64,000 nt of DNA from an uncultured Granulosicoccaceae bacterium (GCA_937930305.1 CALGLE010000008.1:33989-97988); one strand, 5' to 3'; counted from the stretch's first letter, positions 55,418 through 64,000 are shown. The notes: generated by a model not told the origin, from the sequence alone. Numbers and translations: made by a program.

Positions 55418-56196
55418 TACTTTGACTCCTTACCCGCGATGCCTGCCCCGTCAGCCATACCGGCTAGTACTTCGGCAGTGTGAAACACGCGCAGTGGCAA
55501 GCCCAACCGCGAGGCACGACCTGCAAGGTTCATCAAGCAACCTAAGTCCCCACCGAGTAAAACACGGGCCCCAGTTTGCGAAGCTAAGGATAATTTATCG
55601 TCCACCATACGTTCTGAAATGTCTGGGTACTTCACACAAAACGTTCCACCAAAACCACAACAGGTGTCGGTGTCTTCCATTTCATCCAGGGTTAGCGTGG
55701 TGGTGTTCGCCAACAGATGCCGCGGTTGCTCTTTAATGCCCAGCTCTCGAAGCCCTGAGCAACTGTCGTGATACGTGGCTGTTTCATTGAAAACGACTGG
55801 AGATAATTCAACTTGAAGTACATCACAGAGAAAGCTCAACAGTTCATGAGTACGACCTGCTAAGTCTCCTGCCTTGGCCAACCAAGTAGGGTCATCAGCA
55901 AACATCTCCGGATAATGTTTTACTAGCGTGCCAGCGCACGAGCCCGATGGCAAAACGACGTAGTCAAAGCCTTCGAAGGCGGTGATGGTTTGCTGCGCCA
56001 ACACACGGCTGGACGCATCATCCCCGCTGTTCCAAGCGGGTTGACCGCAACAGGTTTGCTGCGTTGGAACAACAACCTCACAACCGGCTTGTTCTAATAA
56101 TTGAACGGCGGCAAATCCAATATTGGGGCGCTGAGTGTCGACCAAACAGGTCACAAACAGACCCACAGTGGGTCGTTTGTCCATGTGATGCATCAC
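55417..56196 (-). CDS. lutA: Lactate utilisation protein A, CCG-domain subunit
   Basis: This protein of about 259 residues has two cysteine-rich CCG domains, QQTCCGQPAWNSGDD and DTCCGFGGTFCVKYPD. It begins near VGLFVTCLVDTQRPNIG. LutABC oxidises L-lactate to pyruvate in Bacillus and many proteobacteria. Three starts fit: GTG 56196, ATG 56193 and ATG 56184. None has a good ribosome site, and a 12-bp palindrome (56185-56196) overlaps them. It is the first gene of a five-gene operon. Confidence 0.88.
   Translation of the reverse strand: MMHHMDKRPTVGLFVTCLVDTQRPNIGFAAVQLLEQAGCEVVVPTQQTCCGQPAWNSGDDASSRVLAQQTITAFEGFDYVVLPSGSCAGTLVKHYPEMFADDPTWLAKAGDLAGRTHELLSFLCDVLQVELSPVVFNETATYHDSCSGLRELGIKEQPRHLLANTTTLTLDEMEDTDTCCGFGGTFCVKYPDISERMVDDKLSLASQTGARVLLGGDLGCLMNLAGRASRLGLPLRVFHTAEVLAGMADGAGIAGKESK
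56185..56196. promoter_or_regulatory. 12-bp palindrome over the lutA start codons
   Basis: GTGATGCATCAC is a perfect palindrome containing two of the three possible lutA start codons. It resembles a CRP half-site pair with a 4-bp rather than 6-bp spacer, so it is more likely a different operator or a coincidence of the codons. Confidence 0.3.
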
Positions 56197-56302
56197 TGTG
56201 TCATAACGGATGCCCCACTATACCGCCCACACCCAAGCGCGTCGCTCAAATGAGGGTCTTTTATGCTGTGCCAGAGCTCAGATGGCCGCTGTTGATCTTA
56301 AG

Positions 56303-56320
56303 ATCCCTCGCGTAAGGGAT
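56303..56320. promoter_or_regulatory. Inverted repeat between lutA and the Lhr helicase gene
   Basis: ATCCCT and AGGGAT flank a 6-bp centre, in the divergent region 47 bp before ATG 56367. It could be an operator for either direction. No regulator gene is adjacent. Confidence 0.3.
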
Positions 56321-56366
56321 GTAAACTGGACGCCCACGGTAAAACAGCTGCCCGCCCTATCTCATC

Positions 56367-58838
56367 ATGAGTGCTCACATCGAACGTAGCCGAGCCTGGT
56401 TTGCAGAACAGAATTGGACCGTTTTCGACTTCCAAATCGAAGCCTGGCAGGCTTGGCACAGAGGTGAATCAGGGCTTATTCATTCACCGACCGGCAGTGG
56501 AAAAACATTGGCCGCATGGCTCGGGCCGGTGCAAGCGGCTATGGAAGAGACCGAAATCGATCCGACTCGCCCACCCGGCACGGCGGGTGAGCCAGATTCC
56601 GCACTACGGGTGCTGTGGATTACCCCGTTGCGAGCGCTGGCCTCAGATACCGTGAAAAGCTTAAGCCAAGCAGCGTCTGCCCATGGTTTAGATATTCGAG
56701 TTGAAGCAAGAACGGGAGATACATCCAGTCGAAAACGTGAGCAGCAGCGCTACGACCCACCCTTCGCCTTAGTGACAACACCCGAAAGTTTATCGGTATT
56801 ACTTAGCTACAAAGAAGGCGAACGCACATTAAGTGGCGTGCACACAGTCATCGTGGATGAGTGGCATGAACTGCTCTCATCTAAACGCGGTGTGCAATTG
56901 GAATTATGCTTGGCCCGTTTACGGGGTATCAACTCCGAATTAAAAGTGTGGGGCTTATCCGCTACCATCGCAAATTTAGAGGTAGCGATGAAAACCTTAC
57001 TGGGCCCTAAACAAACCGGGCGCATTGTACAAGGTCACGTGCCCCGTGAAATAATAGTCGACACGCTGCTGCCAACAACAATCGCCAACTTTCCCTGGTC
57101 AGGGCATTTGGGTATTCAACTCATTCAACCCATAATAGAAACCATCAGCGAACACAAAACCACACTGCTGTTTACCAACACGCGCGCTCAATCTGAACTG
57201 TGGTTTAAAGCCTTATTAGAAAAGCGTCCTGACTGGGTGGAGAGCTTAGCCCTGCATCACGGCTCTATCGATCGAGCGCTTCGCCATGACATTGAAGATC
57301 GACTGCGCGATGGCAAGTTGCAATGTGTGGTGTGCACCTCATCATTGGATTTGGGTGTGGATTTCAGCCCAGTGGATCAAGTCATCCAAGTAGGTAGCCC
57401 CAAGGGTGTTGCCCGCTTAATGCAACGCGCTGGTCGCAGTGGTCATCGACCGGGGGCTGTGTCTCGCGTGTTGTGCGTGCCCACTAACACCTTAGAGTTG
57501 GTGGAAATTGCCGCGGTTCGCTTAGCCTTAGAGCAACGCCGAATAGAGGGGCGCACCCCGTTAACGTTATCACTGGATGTGCTAAGCCAGCATTTGGTGA
57601 CTTTGGCACTAGGTGCAGGCTTTAAGGCGGAACCCACCCTGGCTGAAGTGCGCAGCACACACGCCTTTGAACAGTTAAGTGATGAAGATTGGCAGTGGGT
57701 GATGGATTTCATTACTCGCGGCGGACAAGCGCTACAGGGGTATCCGCAGTATCACAAGGTATTGGATATTCGCGGTGTTTATCGAGTAATGAACAAAGAA
57801 ATTGGTCAGCGCCATCGCATGAGCATTGGCACCATTTCATCCGACACACAAATGGCGATGGCGTATCGTAATGGTAAACGCTTAGGCACAACAGAAGAGA
57901 ATTTTATCGCTCGCTTAAATGTGGGGGATACTTTTCAATTTGCCGGTAAATCGTTAGAGCTTTTGCACGTGAAGGATTTAACCGCCTATGTAAAAGCCAC
58001 ACGCAAGCGAGGACGATTTGTCGCACGCTGGGGCGGCACTCAAATGCCACTGAGCACAGAACTCGCTGATAGTGTGTTAGACACTTTGGATGCTTGGCGA
58101 GATAACACAATCACTACACCCGAGCTCAGCGCCATCAATCATGTGTTGGCAATACAATCGAGTTGGTCTCACTTACCAGGAGCCTCACAGTTTTTAATTG
58201 AATCGATTAACACTGGGGATTCAAACAGTTTATTTTGCTACCCGTTCGCAGGCCGCTTGGCGAACGAAGGCTTAGCGATGGTGGTTAGCGCCCGGCTCAC
58301 CAAACAAGCCCCCATCACCATTGAAATTCAAATGAACGACTACGGCTTTGAATTGCAAAGCCCCAGTGAATTACCGAAAGACGAAGACACATTGCGGGCA
58401 CTGTTTACCACTGAAAATTTGTTGGACGACATACTCGACGCCATCAACAGTGGGGAAATTGCAAAACGTAAATTCCGTGACATCGCCCGTATCTCAGGAC
58501 TCATCTTTGATGGTTATCCTGGACGCGCCAAATCCACTCGACAAGTCCAGGCATCCAGTGGATTAATTTTCGAGGTACTGCAGGAGTATGACGCCAACAA
58601 TTTACTGCTTGACCAGTCGCGCCGAGAAGTGCTGGTTGCGCAACTGGAATTCAAGCGTCTTGAAACGGCGTTGCAAGCCGTTGCAAAACGCGAATGGATA
58701 ATAAAAACCCTGCAACGACTTACCCCATTGTCGTTTCCGTTGTGGGCGGAAGGCATTCAATCCCAAATGATGACTTCAGAAAATCATCAAGTCCGGATTG
58801 AAAGAATGCTTAAAGAGCTAGAATTAGCCGCATCCTAG
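56367..58838 (+). CDS. Lhr-family ligase-associated DEXH-box DNA helicase
   Basis: This 823-residue superfamily 2 helicase has Walker A SPTGSGKT (40-47), the DEXH box VIVDEWHELL and motif III LSATIANLE. The second RecA domain ends LMQRAGRSGHRPGA. The length and C-terminal part match the Lhr-core helicases found with DNA ligase, an exonuclease and PdeM in DNA-damage-response loci. Here only PdeM is near (59463), with a DUF2059 gene between. It is a 3'-5' translocase by family knowledge. Confidence 0.87.
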   Translation: MSAHIERSRAWFAEQNWTVFDFQIEAWQAWHRGESGLIHSPTGSGKTLAAWLGPVQAAMEETEIDPTRPPGTAGEPDSALRVLWITPLRALASDTVKSLSQAASAHGLDIRVEARTGDTSSRKREQQRYDPPFALVTTPESLSVLLSYKEGERTLSGVHTVIVDEWHELLSSKRGVQLELCLARLRGINSELKVWGLSATIANLEVAMKTLLGPKQTGRIVQGHVPREIIVDTLLPTTIANFPWSGHLGIQLIQPIIETISEHKTTLLFTNTRAQSELWFKALLEKRPDWVESLALHHGSIDRALRHDIEDRLRDGKLQCVVCTSSLDLGVDFSPVDQVIQVGSPKGVARLMQRAGRSGHRPGAVSRVLCVPTNTLELVEIAAVRLALEQRRIEGRTPLTLSLDVLSQHLVTLALGAGFKAEPTLAEVRSTHAFEQLSDEDWQWVMDFITRGGQALQGYPQYHKVLDIRGVYRVMNKEIGQRHRMSIGTISSDTQMAMAYRNGKRLGTTEENFIARLNVGDTFQFAGKSLELLHVKDLTAYVKATRKRGRFVARWGGTQMPLSTELADSVLDTLDAWRDNTITTPELSAINHVLAIQSSWSHLPGASQFLIESINTGDSNSLFCYPFAGRLANEGLAMVVSARLTKQAPITIEIQMNDYGFELQSPSELPKDEDTLRALFTTENLLDDILDAINSGEIAKRKFRDIARISGLIFDGYPGRAKSTRQVQASSGLIFEVLQEYDANNLLLDQSRREVLVAQLEFKRLETALQAVAKREWIIKTLQRLTPLSFPLWAEGIQSQMMTSENHQVRIERMLKELELAAS

Positions 58839-58939
58839 TGATAGAGCGTACGAGCGCTGTACACGCCTTCCTGACAAGTGCAAGCCCGCGGGGTACCATG
58901 TGCCTCTAGGACTGAAAAGCCACAACAAGGAACACCGCA

Positions 58940-59476
58940 ATGTCATACCCACTTTCTTTAATTCGCACATTGAGTGTTGCTGGAATTGTCGCAGCGCTAT
59001 GGGCTACACCCCCAGTCCTTCACGCGCAGTCAGACACTGATGTCAGTGAAAAGAACCGAGCGTTAATTACCGAATTAATGCGCGTTTCCGGTGGCGACCA
59101 GGTGGGTCAAATTATGAGTCAGTATTTTGTTCAGTCGTTCACGCAAGCCGTTGCCGCCAATGACCCCAATACCGACCCCAAAGTTTTTAGTATTATCGAA
59201 GAAGAAGTGAATGCACTCATCACCGAAGAGATCGAAGAAAAGCAAGTGATGGTTGACTTAATTGCGCCCATCTATGTAAAGCACTTGACCGACGAAGATT
59301 TACAGAACACCCTAGATTTTTACAAAACTGAGACCGGTAAAAAGTTCATTGAAGTCATGCCACTAATTACTCAAGAAAGCATGCAAGTGGGGAACGCATG
59401 GGGCCAAAGCTTAGCGCCTAGAATTCAACAACGAGTTATGGATCGATTAAAAGCAGAAGGCCTTGAACCGAAGTAA
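58940..59476 (+). CDS. DUF2059 exported protein
   Basis: This 178-residue protein has a signal peptide (about 1-30, ending VLHAQ). The mature part shows the DUF2059 pattern MRVSGGDQVGQIMSQYFVQS and YKTETGKKFIEVMPLITQES. The family is periplasmic and of unknown function. ATG 58940 follows AAGGA. Its 3' end overlaps the pdeM start by 14 bp. Confidence 0.82.
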   Translation: MSYPLSLIRTLSVAGIVAALWATPPVLHAQSDTDVSEKNRALITELMRVSGGDQVGQIMSQYFVQSFTQAVAANDPNTDPKVFSIIEEEVNALITEEIEEKQVMVDLIAPIYVKHLTDEDLQNTLDFYKTETGKKFIEVMPLITQESMQVGNAWGQSLAPRIQQRVMDRLKAEGLEPK

Positions 59477-60185
59477 CCACACTCTCAATTTGAACGGGGC
59501 GCAGGTGCAGTTACTGCCTGAACGAGCGTTGTTTTGGGAACAAGAAAACGCGTTATTGGTGGCGGATGTGCACTTAGGCAAAGAGTACGTGTTCGGTCGA
59601 CAAGGTATCGCTATTCCCGCAGGTTCAAGCGAATCCACCCTGCGACGATTATCTGCATTGTTGGCGCAGACTAACGCGCACGAATGCATCGTGCTAGGTG
59701 ACTTCTTTCACGATACACCCAGCCCCCACGATTCATGGTTAAACGCGGTAAGCGAATTCCTAGATCAACATCCAACAGTGAAAGTTTGCATCGCTGCAGG
59801 GAATCACGATAAACCACGCGGACAAGAAAGAATTGATTCTCGAATCACTTGGCACAACGAACCCGTCCAACGCGGGCCATTGGTGTTACAGCACGAACCG
59901 GGGCAAGACGATCGTGGCTACGTGTTAGCCGGTCATATCCATCCGGTGATATCGATTGGTAAAGCTTTTCAGCGAGGCATTCGCGGGCCATGCTTCTGGC
60001 AACAACCTGACTGCTTGGTATTACCTGCCTTTGGAGAATTTACCGGTGGACGAAGCGTCACACCAGCCAAGAACGATGCCATTTTTATGATAGGTAGCCA
60101 GTCTGTGGTTCCTGTTCCTAACAACGCACTCTTTGGACAACGCCGTCGAACAACTCGAACCCTCACCGCCAAACCATCGACTTAA
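59463..60185 (+). CDS. pdeM: Ligase-associated DNA damage response phosphoesterase PdeM
   Basis: This 240-residue calcineurin-like phosphoesterase begins near HTLNLNGAQVQLLPERALFW. Its metal motifs are in order: VADVHLGK, LGDFFHD, AAGNHDKPRG and LAGHIHPVI. Such proteins are bacterial MPE nucleases linked to ligase and Lhr helicase. TTG 59463 is the start that keeps the family N-terminus; it lies within the last codons of the DUF2059 gene. The ligase and exonuclease partners are not in this window. Confidence 0.85.
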   Translation: MNRSNHTLNLNGAQVQLLPERALFWEQENALLVADVHLGKEYVFGRQGIAIPAGSSESTLRRLSALLAQTNAHECIVLGDFFHDTPSPHDSWLNAVSEFLDQHPTVKVCIAAGNHDKPRGQERIDSRITWHNEPVQRGPLVLQHEPGQDDRGYVLAGHIHPVISIGKAFQRGIRGPCFWQQPDCLVLPAFGEFTGGRSVTPAKNDAIFMIGSQSVVPVPNNALFGQRRRTTRTLTAKPST

Positions 60186-60236
60186 CAAATTACCGAATCA
60201 CAGCTGAAACCTACCCATGAATCACATGACAATCAA

Positions 60237-61583
60237 ATGACAGATTCACTCTTTCATAAAGGCATTGCCGATTGGGCCGCACGGGTTCGCCGCAAAGAAC
60301 TCAGCTTCACCGACACGGTAACCACTTGCCTAGACAACATAGAAGCCGATAGCGCGTTAAATGCTTGGGAAGTGGTCGATGCGAACGCAGCTTTAGGTTC
60401 AGCCAAAGCAATGGATTCCCTACTGGCATCGGGCACCGACCTAGGTTGGTCAATGGGGCTTCCGTTAGCGGTAAAGGATATTATCCAAGCCGAGGGGTTT
60501 CCCTTAACCAATGGCTCTAATGGCAAAACGGATCACTTAGTGGGGCCGGAAGGTACGCTCCTTAACTCGCTAAAACGTGCAGGCATGATTGCATTGGGAA
60601 AAACCAAAACGGTCGAGTTCGCACTGGGCGTTACCGGTCAAAACACCTCCCGCGGCACCCCCTGGAACCCGTGTGATCGTAACGTGCACCGAATTCCTGG
60701 TGGGTCATCGAGTGGTTCAGCGGTATCTATTGCAGCCAATCATGTCGGCTTAGCCTTAGGCACCGACACGGGAGGATCAGTGCGAATACCGGCCGCGTTT
60801 AATGGCATTGTGGGCCACAAAACATCGGTGCGAGTCTGGCCAACCGATGGGGTCTTCGCACTATCCCCCACCCTAGACTCCATTGGGCCTTTGTGCCAAA
60901 CCGTGCACGATACCGGCTTAATGCACACCCTCGTAACCGGTGAAGCGATTCCAGCCGATGTGCCATTAAAGGGCTTGCGCCTTGGCGTACCGCAAGAACA
61001 CTTCTTTGATGATTTAGATGCAGCCGTTGCTGATGACTTTGAACGCAGCTTAGCGCTTTTGGTGGATGCCGGTGCCCTCACCGTGCCCATTCATTTCCCG
61101 GAAGCTGCAGAACGCGCCACCTTGTTTCCACAAATTGTTCCGCCAGAACTACTTGCCACATTGGGCACAGAGTTGTTTGAGAAAATTCGCGCTGGCATGG
61201 ACCCAGTTACAACAGAACGCGCACAGAATGGCCTTAAAGTCAGTGCCATCGAATACCGGCAAGCACTGAAACGCCAACAGGAACTCATCATCAAGGCAAA
61301 CGCCACCTTCGGTGCAGTGGATTGTTGGGTTAGCCCAACCGCACCTATCATTCCCATCCCGTACGATGATTTGAATGATCCTGTAAAACATCAGCGCGCC
61401 CTAAACGCCTCATGGAACACACAACCGGGCAACCTCACTGAATTTTGCGCCATGAGTTTACCCATGCACACCAGCGGTTTACCAACCGGTTTTCAGGTGA
61501 TGTTGCCGCACGGTCAAGATGCACGGCTTATAGCCATGGCCAGCAGCATCGAAGCACTTTTTAAACAACACAACAAACAATGA
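60237..61583 (+). CDS. Amidase signature family enzyme
   Basis: This 448-residue amidase has the Ser-cisSer-Lys triad: K80 in LAVKDII, cis-Ser near S158 in IPGGSSSGSA and nucleophile S181 in GTDTGGSVRIPAAF. The family hydrolyses carboxamides or related C-N bonds; without GatB/C neighbours a GatA role is unlikely. The next gene, an oxidoreductase 10 bp downstream, suggests a small catabolic operon. The substrate is unknown. Confidence 0.87.
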   Translation: MTDSLFHKGIADWAARVRRKELSFTDTVTTCLDNIEADSALNAWEVVDANAALGSAKAMDSLLASGTDLGWSMGLPLAVKDIIQAEGFPLTNGSNGKTDHLVGPEGTLLNSLKRAGMIALGKTKTVEFALGVTGQNTSRGTPWNPCDRNVHRIPGGSSSGSAVSIAANHVGLALGTDTGGSVRIPAAFNGIVGHKTSVRVWPTDGVFALSPTLDSIGPLCQTVHDTGLMHTLVTGEAIPADVPLKGLRLGVPQEHFFDDLDAAVADDFERSLALLVDAGALTVPIHFPEAAERATLFPQIVPPELLATLGTELFEKIRAGMDPVTTERAQNGLKVSAIEYRQALKRQQELIIKANATFGAVDCWVSPTAPIIPIPYDDLNDPVKHQRALNASWNTQPGNLTEFCAMSLPMHTSGLPTGFQVMLPHGQDARLIAMASSIEALFKQHNKQ

Positions 61584-61593
61584 GCACACAGTA

Positions 61594-62703
61594 ATGAGCA
61601 GCATCGGAATTGGCGTAGTTGGCACCGGCTACATGGGTAAGGCACACAGTGTGGCCATGAATTGTGTGGGGGCGGTGTTCGATACACCGTTAAAGCCGGT
61701 GTGCGAGATGATTTGCGCAACCACAGAAAGTGGCGCACAACAAAAGGCAGAGCAATTTGGTTTTAATCGCTCCACAGCGGATTGGCGAACCTTGGTGAAT
61801 GACCCCAAAGTAGAAGCCATTGTGATCGCCTCCCCGCAGAACACACACAAAGACATTGCCTTGGCCGCCTTTGAATTGGGTAAACCGGTGATGTGTGAAA
61901 AGCCCATGGGCGCATCCACCGAAGAGGCGGCCGCCATGGTGCAAGCGGCGGAGAACTCCGGCGTGGTGAACATGGTGGGTTTTAACTACGCGAGAACACC
62001 CGCCACCCAATACGCAAAACAACTCATCGCTGAAGGCGCAATTGGAGATGTCACCTGGTTTCGGGGTGAACACACTGAAGATTTTTGCGCCGACAAAAAA
62101 GAATTTGCCACCTGGCGAACCCAAGGTCGTGCCAACGGCACCATGGGAGATCTATCGTCCCACATGATTAACGCAGCGCTGGCATTAATTGGCCCGATTG
62201 AAAAAGTGTCGGCCGACATTGAAACCGTGCACCACGAACGCCCAACACAATCTGGCGGCACCGAGAAAGTGACCAATGACGATCACGCACACTGCCTGTG
62301 TCGTTTTGAATCTGGCGTAATGGGGCATTTATATTTCAGTCGTATATCTAGCGGCAGAAAGATGGGCTACGCCTACGAAATTAGCGGCACCAAGGGTGCG
62401 ATACGTTTTGACCAAGAAGATCAGAACGCTTTGTGGCTGTATAAAATGGATGACGAAGAGGCTGATCGAGGGTTTCGAAAAATTCTAACCGGCCCCGCCC
62501 ACCCCGATTACGAAGCCTTTTGCTTAGGCCCAGGCCACGGCACCGGTTACCAAGATCTTTTAATCATTGAAGCCAAAGATTTTCTTAACGCCATACACGA
62601 AGGTCGTTCAACCTTTCCTACGTTTAAAGACGGGTTAATGGTGAATCATGTGATTGATGCAATGTGGGCATCGAATGACAGTAAGCAGTGGGTGACTGTG
62701 TAA
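61594..62703 (+). CDS. Gfo/Idh/MocA-family NAD(P)-dependent oxidoreductase
   Basis: This 369-residue protein has the Rossmann motif IGVVGTGYMGKAHS and the family active-site strand PVMCEKPMGAS, including the EKP motif. The C-terminal domain has GTMGDLSSHMINAALALIGP and GTKGAIRFDQED. Members act on sugars, inositols and related alcohols. It is probably transcribed with the amidase. Downstream DNA holds a degraded gene. Confidence 0.88.
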   Translation: MSSIGIGVVGTGYMGKAHSVAMNCVGAVFDTPLKPVCEMICATTESGAQQKAEQFGFNRSTADWRTLVNDPKVEAIVIASPQNTHKDIALAAFELGKPVMCEKPMGASTEEAAAMVQAAENSGVVNMVGFNYARTPATQYAKQLIAEGAIGDVTWFRGEHTEDFCADKKEFATWRTQGRANGTMGDLSSHMINAALALIGPIEKVSADIETVHHERPTQSGGTEKVTNDDHAHCLCRFESGVMGHLYFSRISSGRKMGYAYEISGTKGAIRFDQEDQNALWLYKMDDEEADRGFRKILTGPAHPDYEAFCLGPGHGTGYQDLLIIEAKDFLNAIHEGRSTFPTFKDGLMVNHVIDAMWASNDSKQWVTV

Positions 62704-62844
62704 TTCTGCGTGTTGTAAGGTCAGTTGGAAACGGCTGCGAATAGTGGCCGTATCTTGTCCAACGGGACGGTTTAAAAGGCACGTTCAAATATTCGATCGA
62801 TAATTTGTGATCAGTAACGAGCCTGACCTTGGAGATAGATGCAC

Positions 62845-63032
62845 CTACTCGATGGTAGGACTGGCATGAAGTGCTTGATAAACACCCAAGGTTCCGCCTC
62901 CAGGCAAAGTGATATCAACCATCCTCCACCCACGTCAACATTCGGGAACTTAAGGACATCTTTTAAAAAGGATCGATCTGCGTCAGGGTCAGGGTCAGTT
63001 GAGTAGATAATTGAATGCGCACCGATGATCAT
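62845..63032 (-). pseudogene. VOC-family protein with internal deletion (pseudogene remnant)
   Basis: The minus strand reads MIIGAHSIIYSTDPDPDADR and SFLKDVLKFPNVDVG, a normal N-terminus for VOC/glyoxalase-fold proteins. In another frame it then jumps to GWRMVDITLPGGGTLGVYQ ending ALHASPTIE and stop, a normal VOC C-terminus. Roughly 55-60 middle residues are missing and the frame is shifted at the join. A GTCAGG hexamer repeat near the N-terminus doubles the DP. The remnant lies downstream of the Gfo/Idh/MocA gene. Confidence 0.7.
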
Positions 63033-63213
63033 ATTGCACCTATATCAAAGTTCATTCACTCACTATAGTAACTTATTAAGCCAAAACGACTATATGAAGC
63101 ATGAAATCATACAACTGCCAGTGGCGCAATCACTACGCAGCTGTACTCAACATCATCATACCGGCCGCAGCGAACCTCACGGCTGCAATGTGGCCCAAAT
63201 AATGGAACCAGGA

Positions 63214-63747
63214 TTAATTTTTTCCAAGAAACAAATCTTTGCTACCAATGAAGAAAGACAAGTGATCCACGTCGCAATAACCTTTGTCATCAAATTTCTC
63301 ACACCATTGATAGCTTAACCGTTTAGCCTTTCCCATAGTTCTGGAGGGTGCGCCATATTCTTTAATCCATTTTTTTGCGTAGGCTTCAAAATCATCAATG
63401 AGTGGCTCATGTCGTATGGTTAACAATACCAACACATTCTGATTTTTACCCTTGGCGTTTTTATCCGATTCTTCTTTCGGTTCTAGGTACGCTACGACCT
63501 TCTGGCCTTTTGCTTGAAACTCAATGTATTCAATAGCATCTCCTTCATATTCTGTCGTGATTTCAAATTCATCTTGGCTGATAGAATAAAACTTGGATAA
63601 TCCGGCCAATACATCATCTGCCGCATCACCTAGACTTACGCCACTTACTACAAAATCTTCAATAGTTGAGTATTCTTTGCTTGCGGCAATGGGAGAAAAC
63701 ACCAGCAACAGGACAAGAAACATTTGGCTAGCTTTAATCGGTTTCAA
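63214..63747 (-). CDS. Small secreted protein of unknown function
   Basis: This 177-residue protein has a signal peptide (about 1-23, MFLVLLLVFSPIAASK). The mature part is charged, with two cysteines (WCEKF and GYCDVD) that could form a disulfide. It has the pattern of small periplasmic proteins with an alpha-beta fold such as those measuring or binding a ligand, but I recognise no family. It stands alone, about 53 bp before the next leftward gene. Confidence 0.55.
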   Translation of the reverse strand: MKPIKASQMFLVLLLVFSPIAASKEYSTIEDFVVSGVSLGDAADDVLAGLSKFYSISQDEFEITTEYEGDAIEYIEFQAKGQKVVAYLEPKEESDKNAKGKNQNVLVLLTIRHEPLIDDFEAYAKKWIKEYGAPSRTMGKAKRLSYQWCEKFDDKGYCDVDHLSFFIGSKDLFLGKN

Positions 63748-63800
63748 TGGTTCATTTTCCTTAATAAATGATCACTTATCGTTGGTAAATCCTATCTCAT

Positions 63801-63983
63801 CTATCGCTTGGAATCTGACCATTGCGACAACAAATCCGGCTTCCGATCCTGCAGCCATTCCAGCGCATCGCTGGCATCTTCAGTAAACCAACGCTCACTA
63901 CTGCCCAAGCGAAACGAATAACCCCATGCGTCCATATCTTTAAACAGTTGCTGACGATTAAAGCTAGGAATGTGGTCTGACAT
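63801..63983 (-). CDS. Small uncharacterised protein
   Basis: This 60-residue protein (MSDHIPSFNRQQLFKDMDAW) is rich in Trp, Ser and Asp and has no signal peptide or membrane helix. ATG 63983 follows an AGGTG a few bases upstream. No family is recognised. It may belong to a transcript entering from beyond the window. Confidence 0.5.
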   Translation of the reverse strand: MSDHIPSFNRQQLFKDMDAWGYSFRLGSSERWFTEDASDALEWLQDRKPDLLSQWSDSKR

Positions 63984-64000
63984 CAACACCTGTAAGTAAC

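Noticed and set aside
56185..56196. lutA palindrome as a CRP site
   Set aside because: The spacer between the TGA/TCA half-sites is 4 bp rather than 6, so it does not fit the CRP consensus.
63025..63318. Plus-strand open frame of 97 codons
   Set aside because: It overlaps the end of the minus-strand secreted-protein gene and the VOC remnant start. It has no recognisable domain, and its composition does not look coding.

Overview
The window is a 64 kb piece of a bacterial chromosome of roughly even base composition. It most likely comes from a gammaproteobacterium, probably free-living or marine. Supporting this are the aceE-aceF-lpd cluster with a lipoyl domain on E3, carA-carB-greA, sdhCDAB followed by sdhE and a ygfX-like gene, pdxJ-acpS, parE, ygfZ, a CnoX/YbbN-type thioredoxin and Type IV pilus minor-pilin operons of the fimT-pilV-pilW-pilX-pilY1 type. 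I cannot name a genus from sequence alone. I saw no rRNA, tRNA, transposase, integrase or CRISPR array.

Layout. 1-4156: end of aceE, then aceF and lpd (pyruvate dehydrogenase). 4167-6206: a lone hydantoinase A-type gene on the minus strand. 6219-22445: two consecutive minor-pilin operons (fimT, pilV, pilW, pilX, pilY1 in each), with one pilE-like pilin between them. A perfect CRP/Vfr-type palindrome lies upstream of the first and a strong intrinsic terminator follows the second. 22519-24230: a Trm112-like protein, a secreted protein and a Tat-exported MepK-like peptidase. 24355-29239: greA, carB and carA on the minus strand. 29485-34484: a DgcA-like flavoenzyme, a metallo-beta-lactamase-fold hydrolase and parE. 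34608-36863: cnoX-like, DUF2007 and ygfZ. 36963-41338: the succinate dehydrogenase operon with assembly factors at both ends (SDHAF4-like before sdhC, sdhE after sdhB) and a YgfX-like protein. 41370-42490: pdxJ and acpS.

42545-51358 is an unusual block in which every product looks exported or envelope-anchored. It has two GH16 lipoproteins (one with a broken catalytic motif), a predicted outer-membrane barrel protein, two small anchored proteins, an Ig-like protein and a coiled-coil membrane protein with a perfect 18-bp tandem repeat. 51743-56196 is a five-gene operon with 1-4 bp overlaps: lutA, lutB, lutC, a HAD phosphatase and a D-amino-acid aminotransferase. 56367-60185 holds an Lhr-family helicase, a DUF2059 protein and a PdeM-type phosphoesterase. 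60237-62703 holds an amidase and a Gfo/Idh/MocA oxidoreductase. The right end carries a VOC-family pseudogene with an internal deletion and two small unknown genes.

The most interesting material is the paired pilus-tip operons. Their PilY1 proteins have a von Willebrand A domain split by four modules of about 200 residues in one copy and two of about 185 residues in the other. The calcium loops are Asp-rich in copy 1 and Asn-substituted in copy 2. Next in interest is the GH16 enzyme/pseudoenzyme pair.
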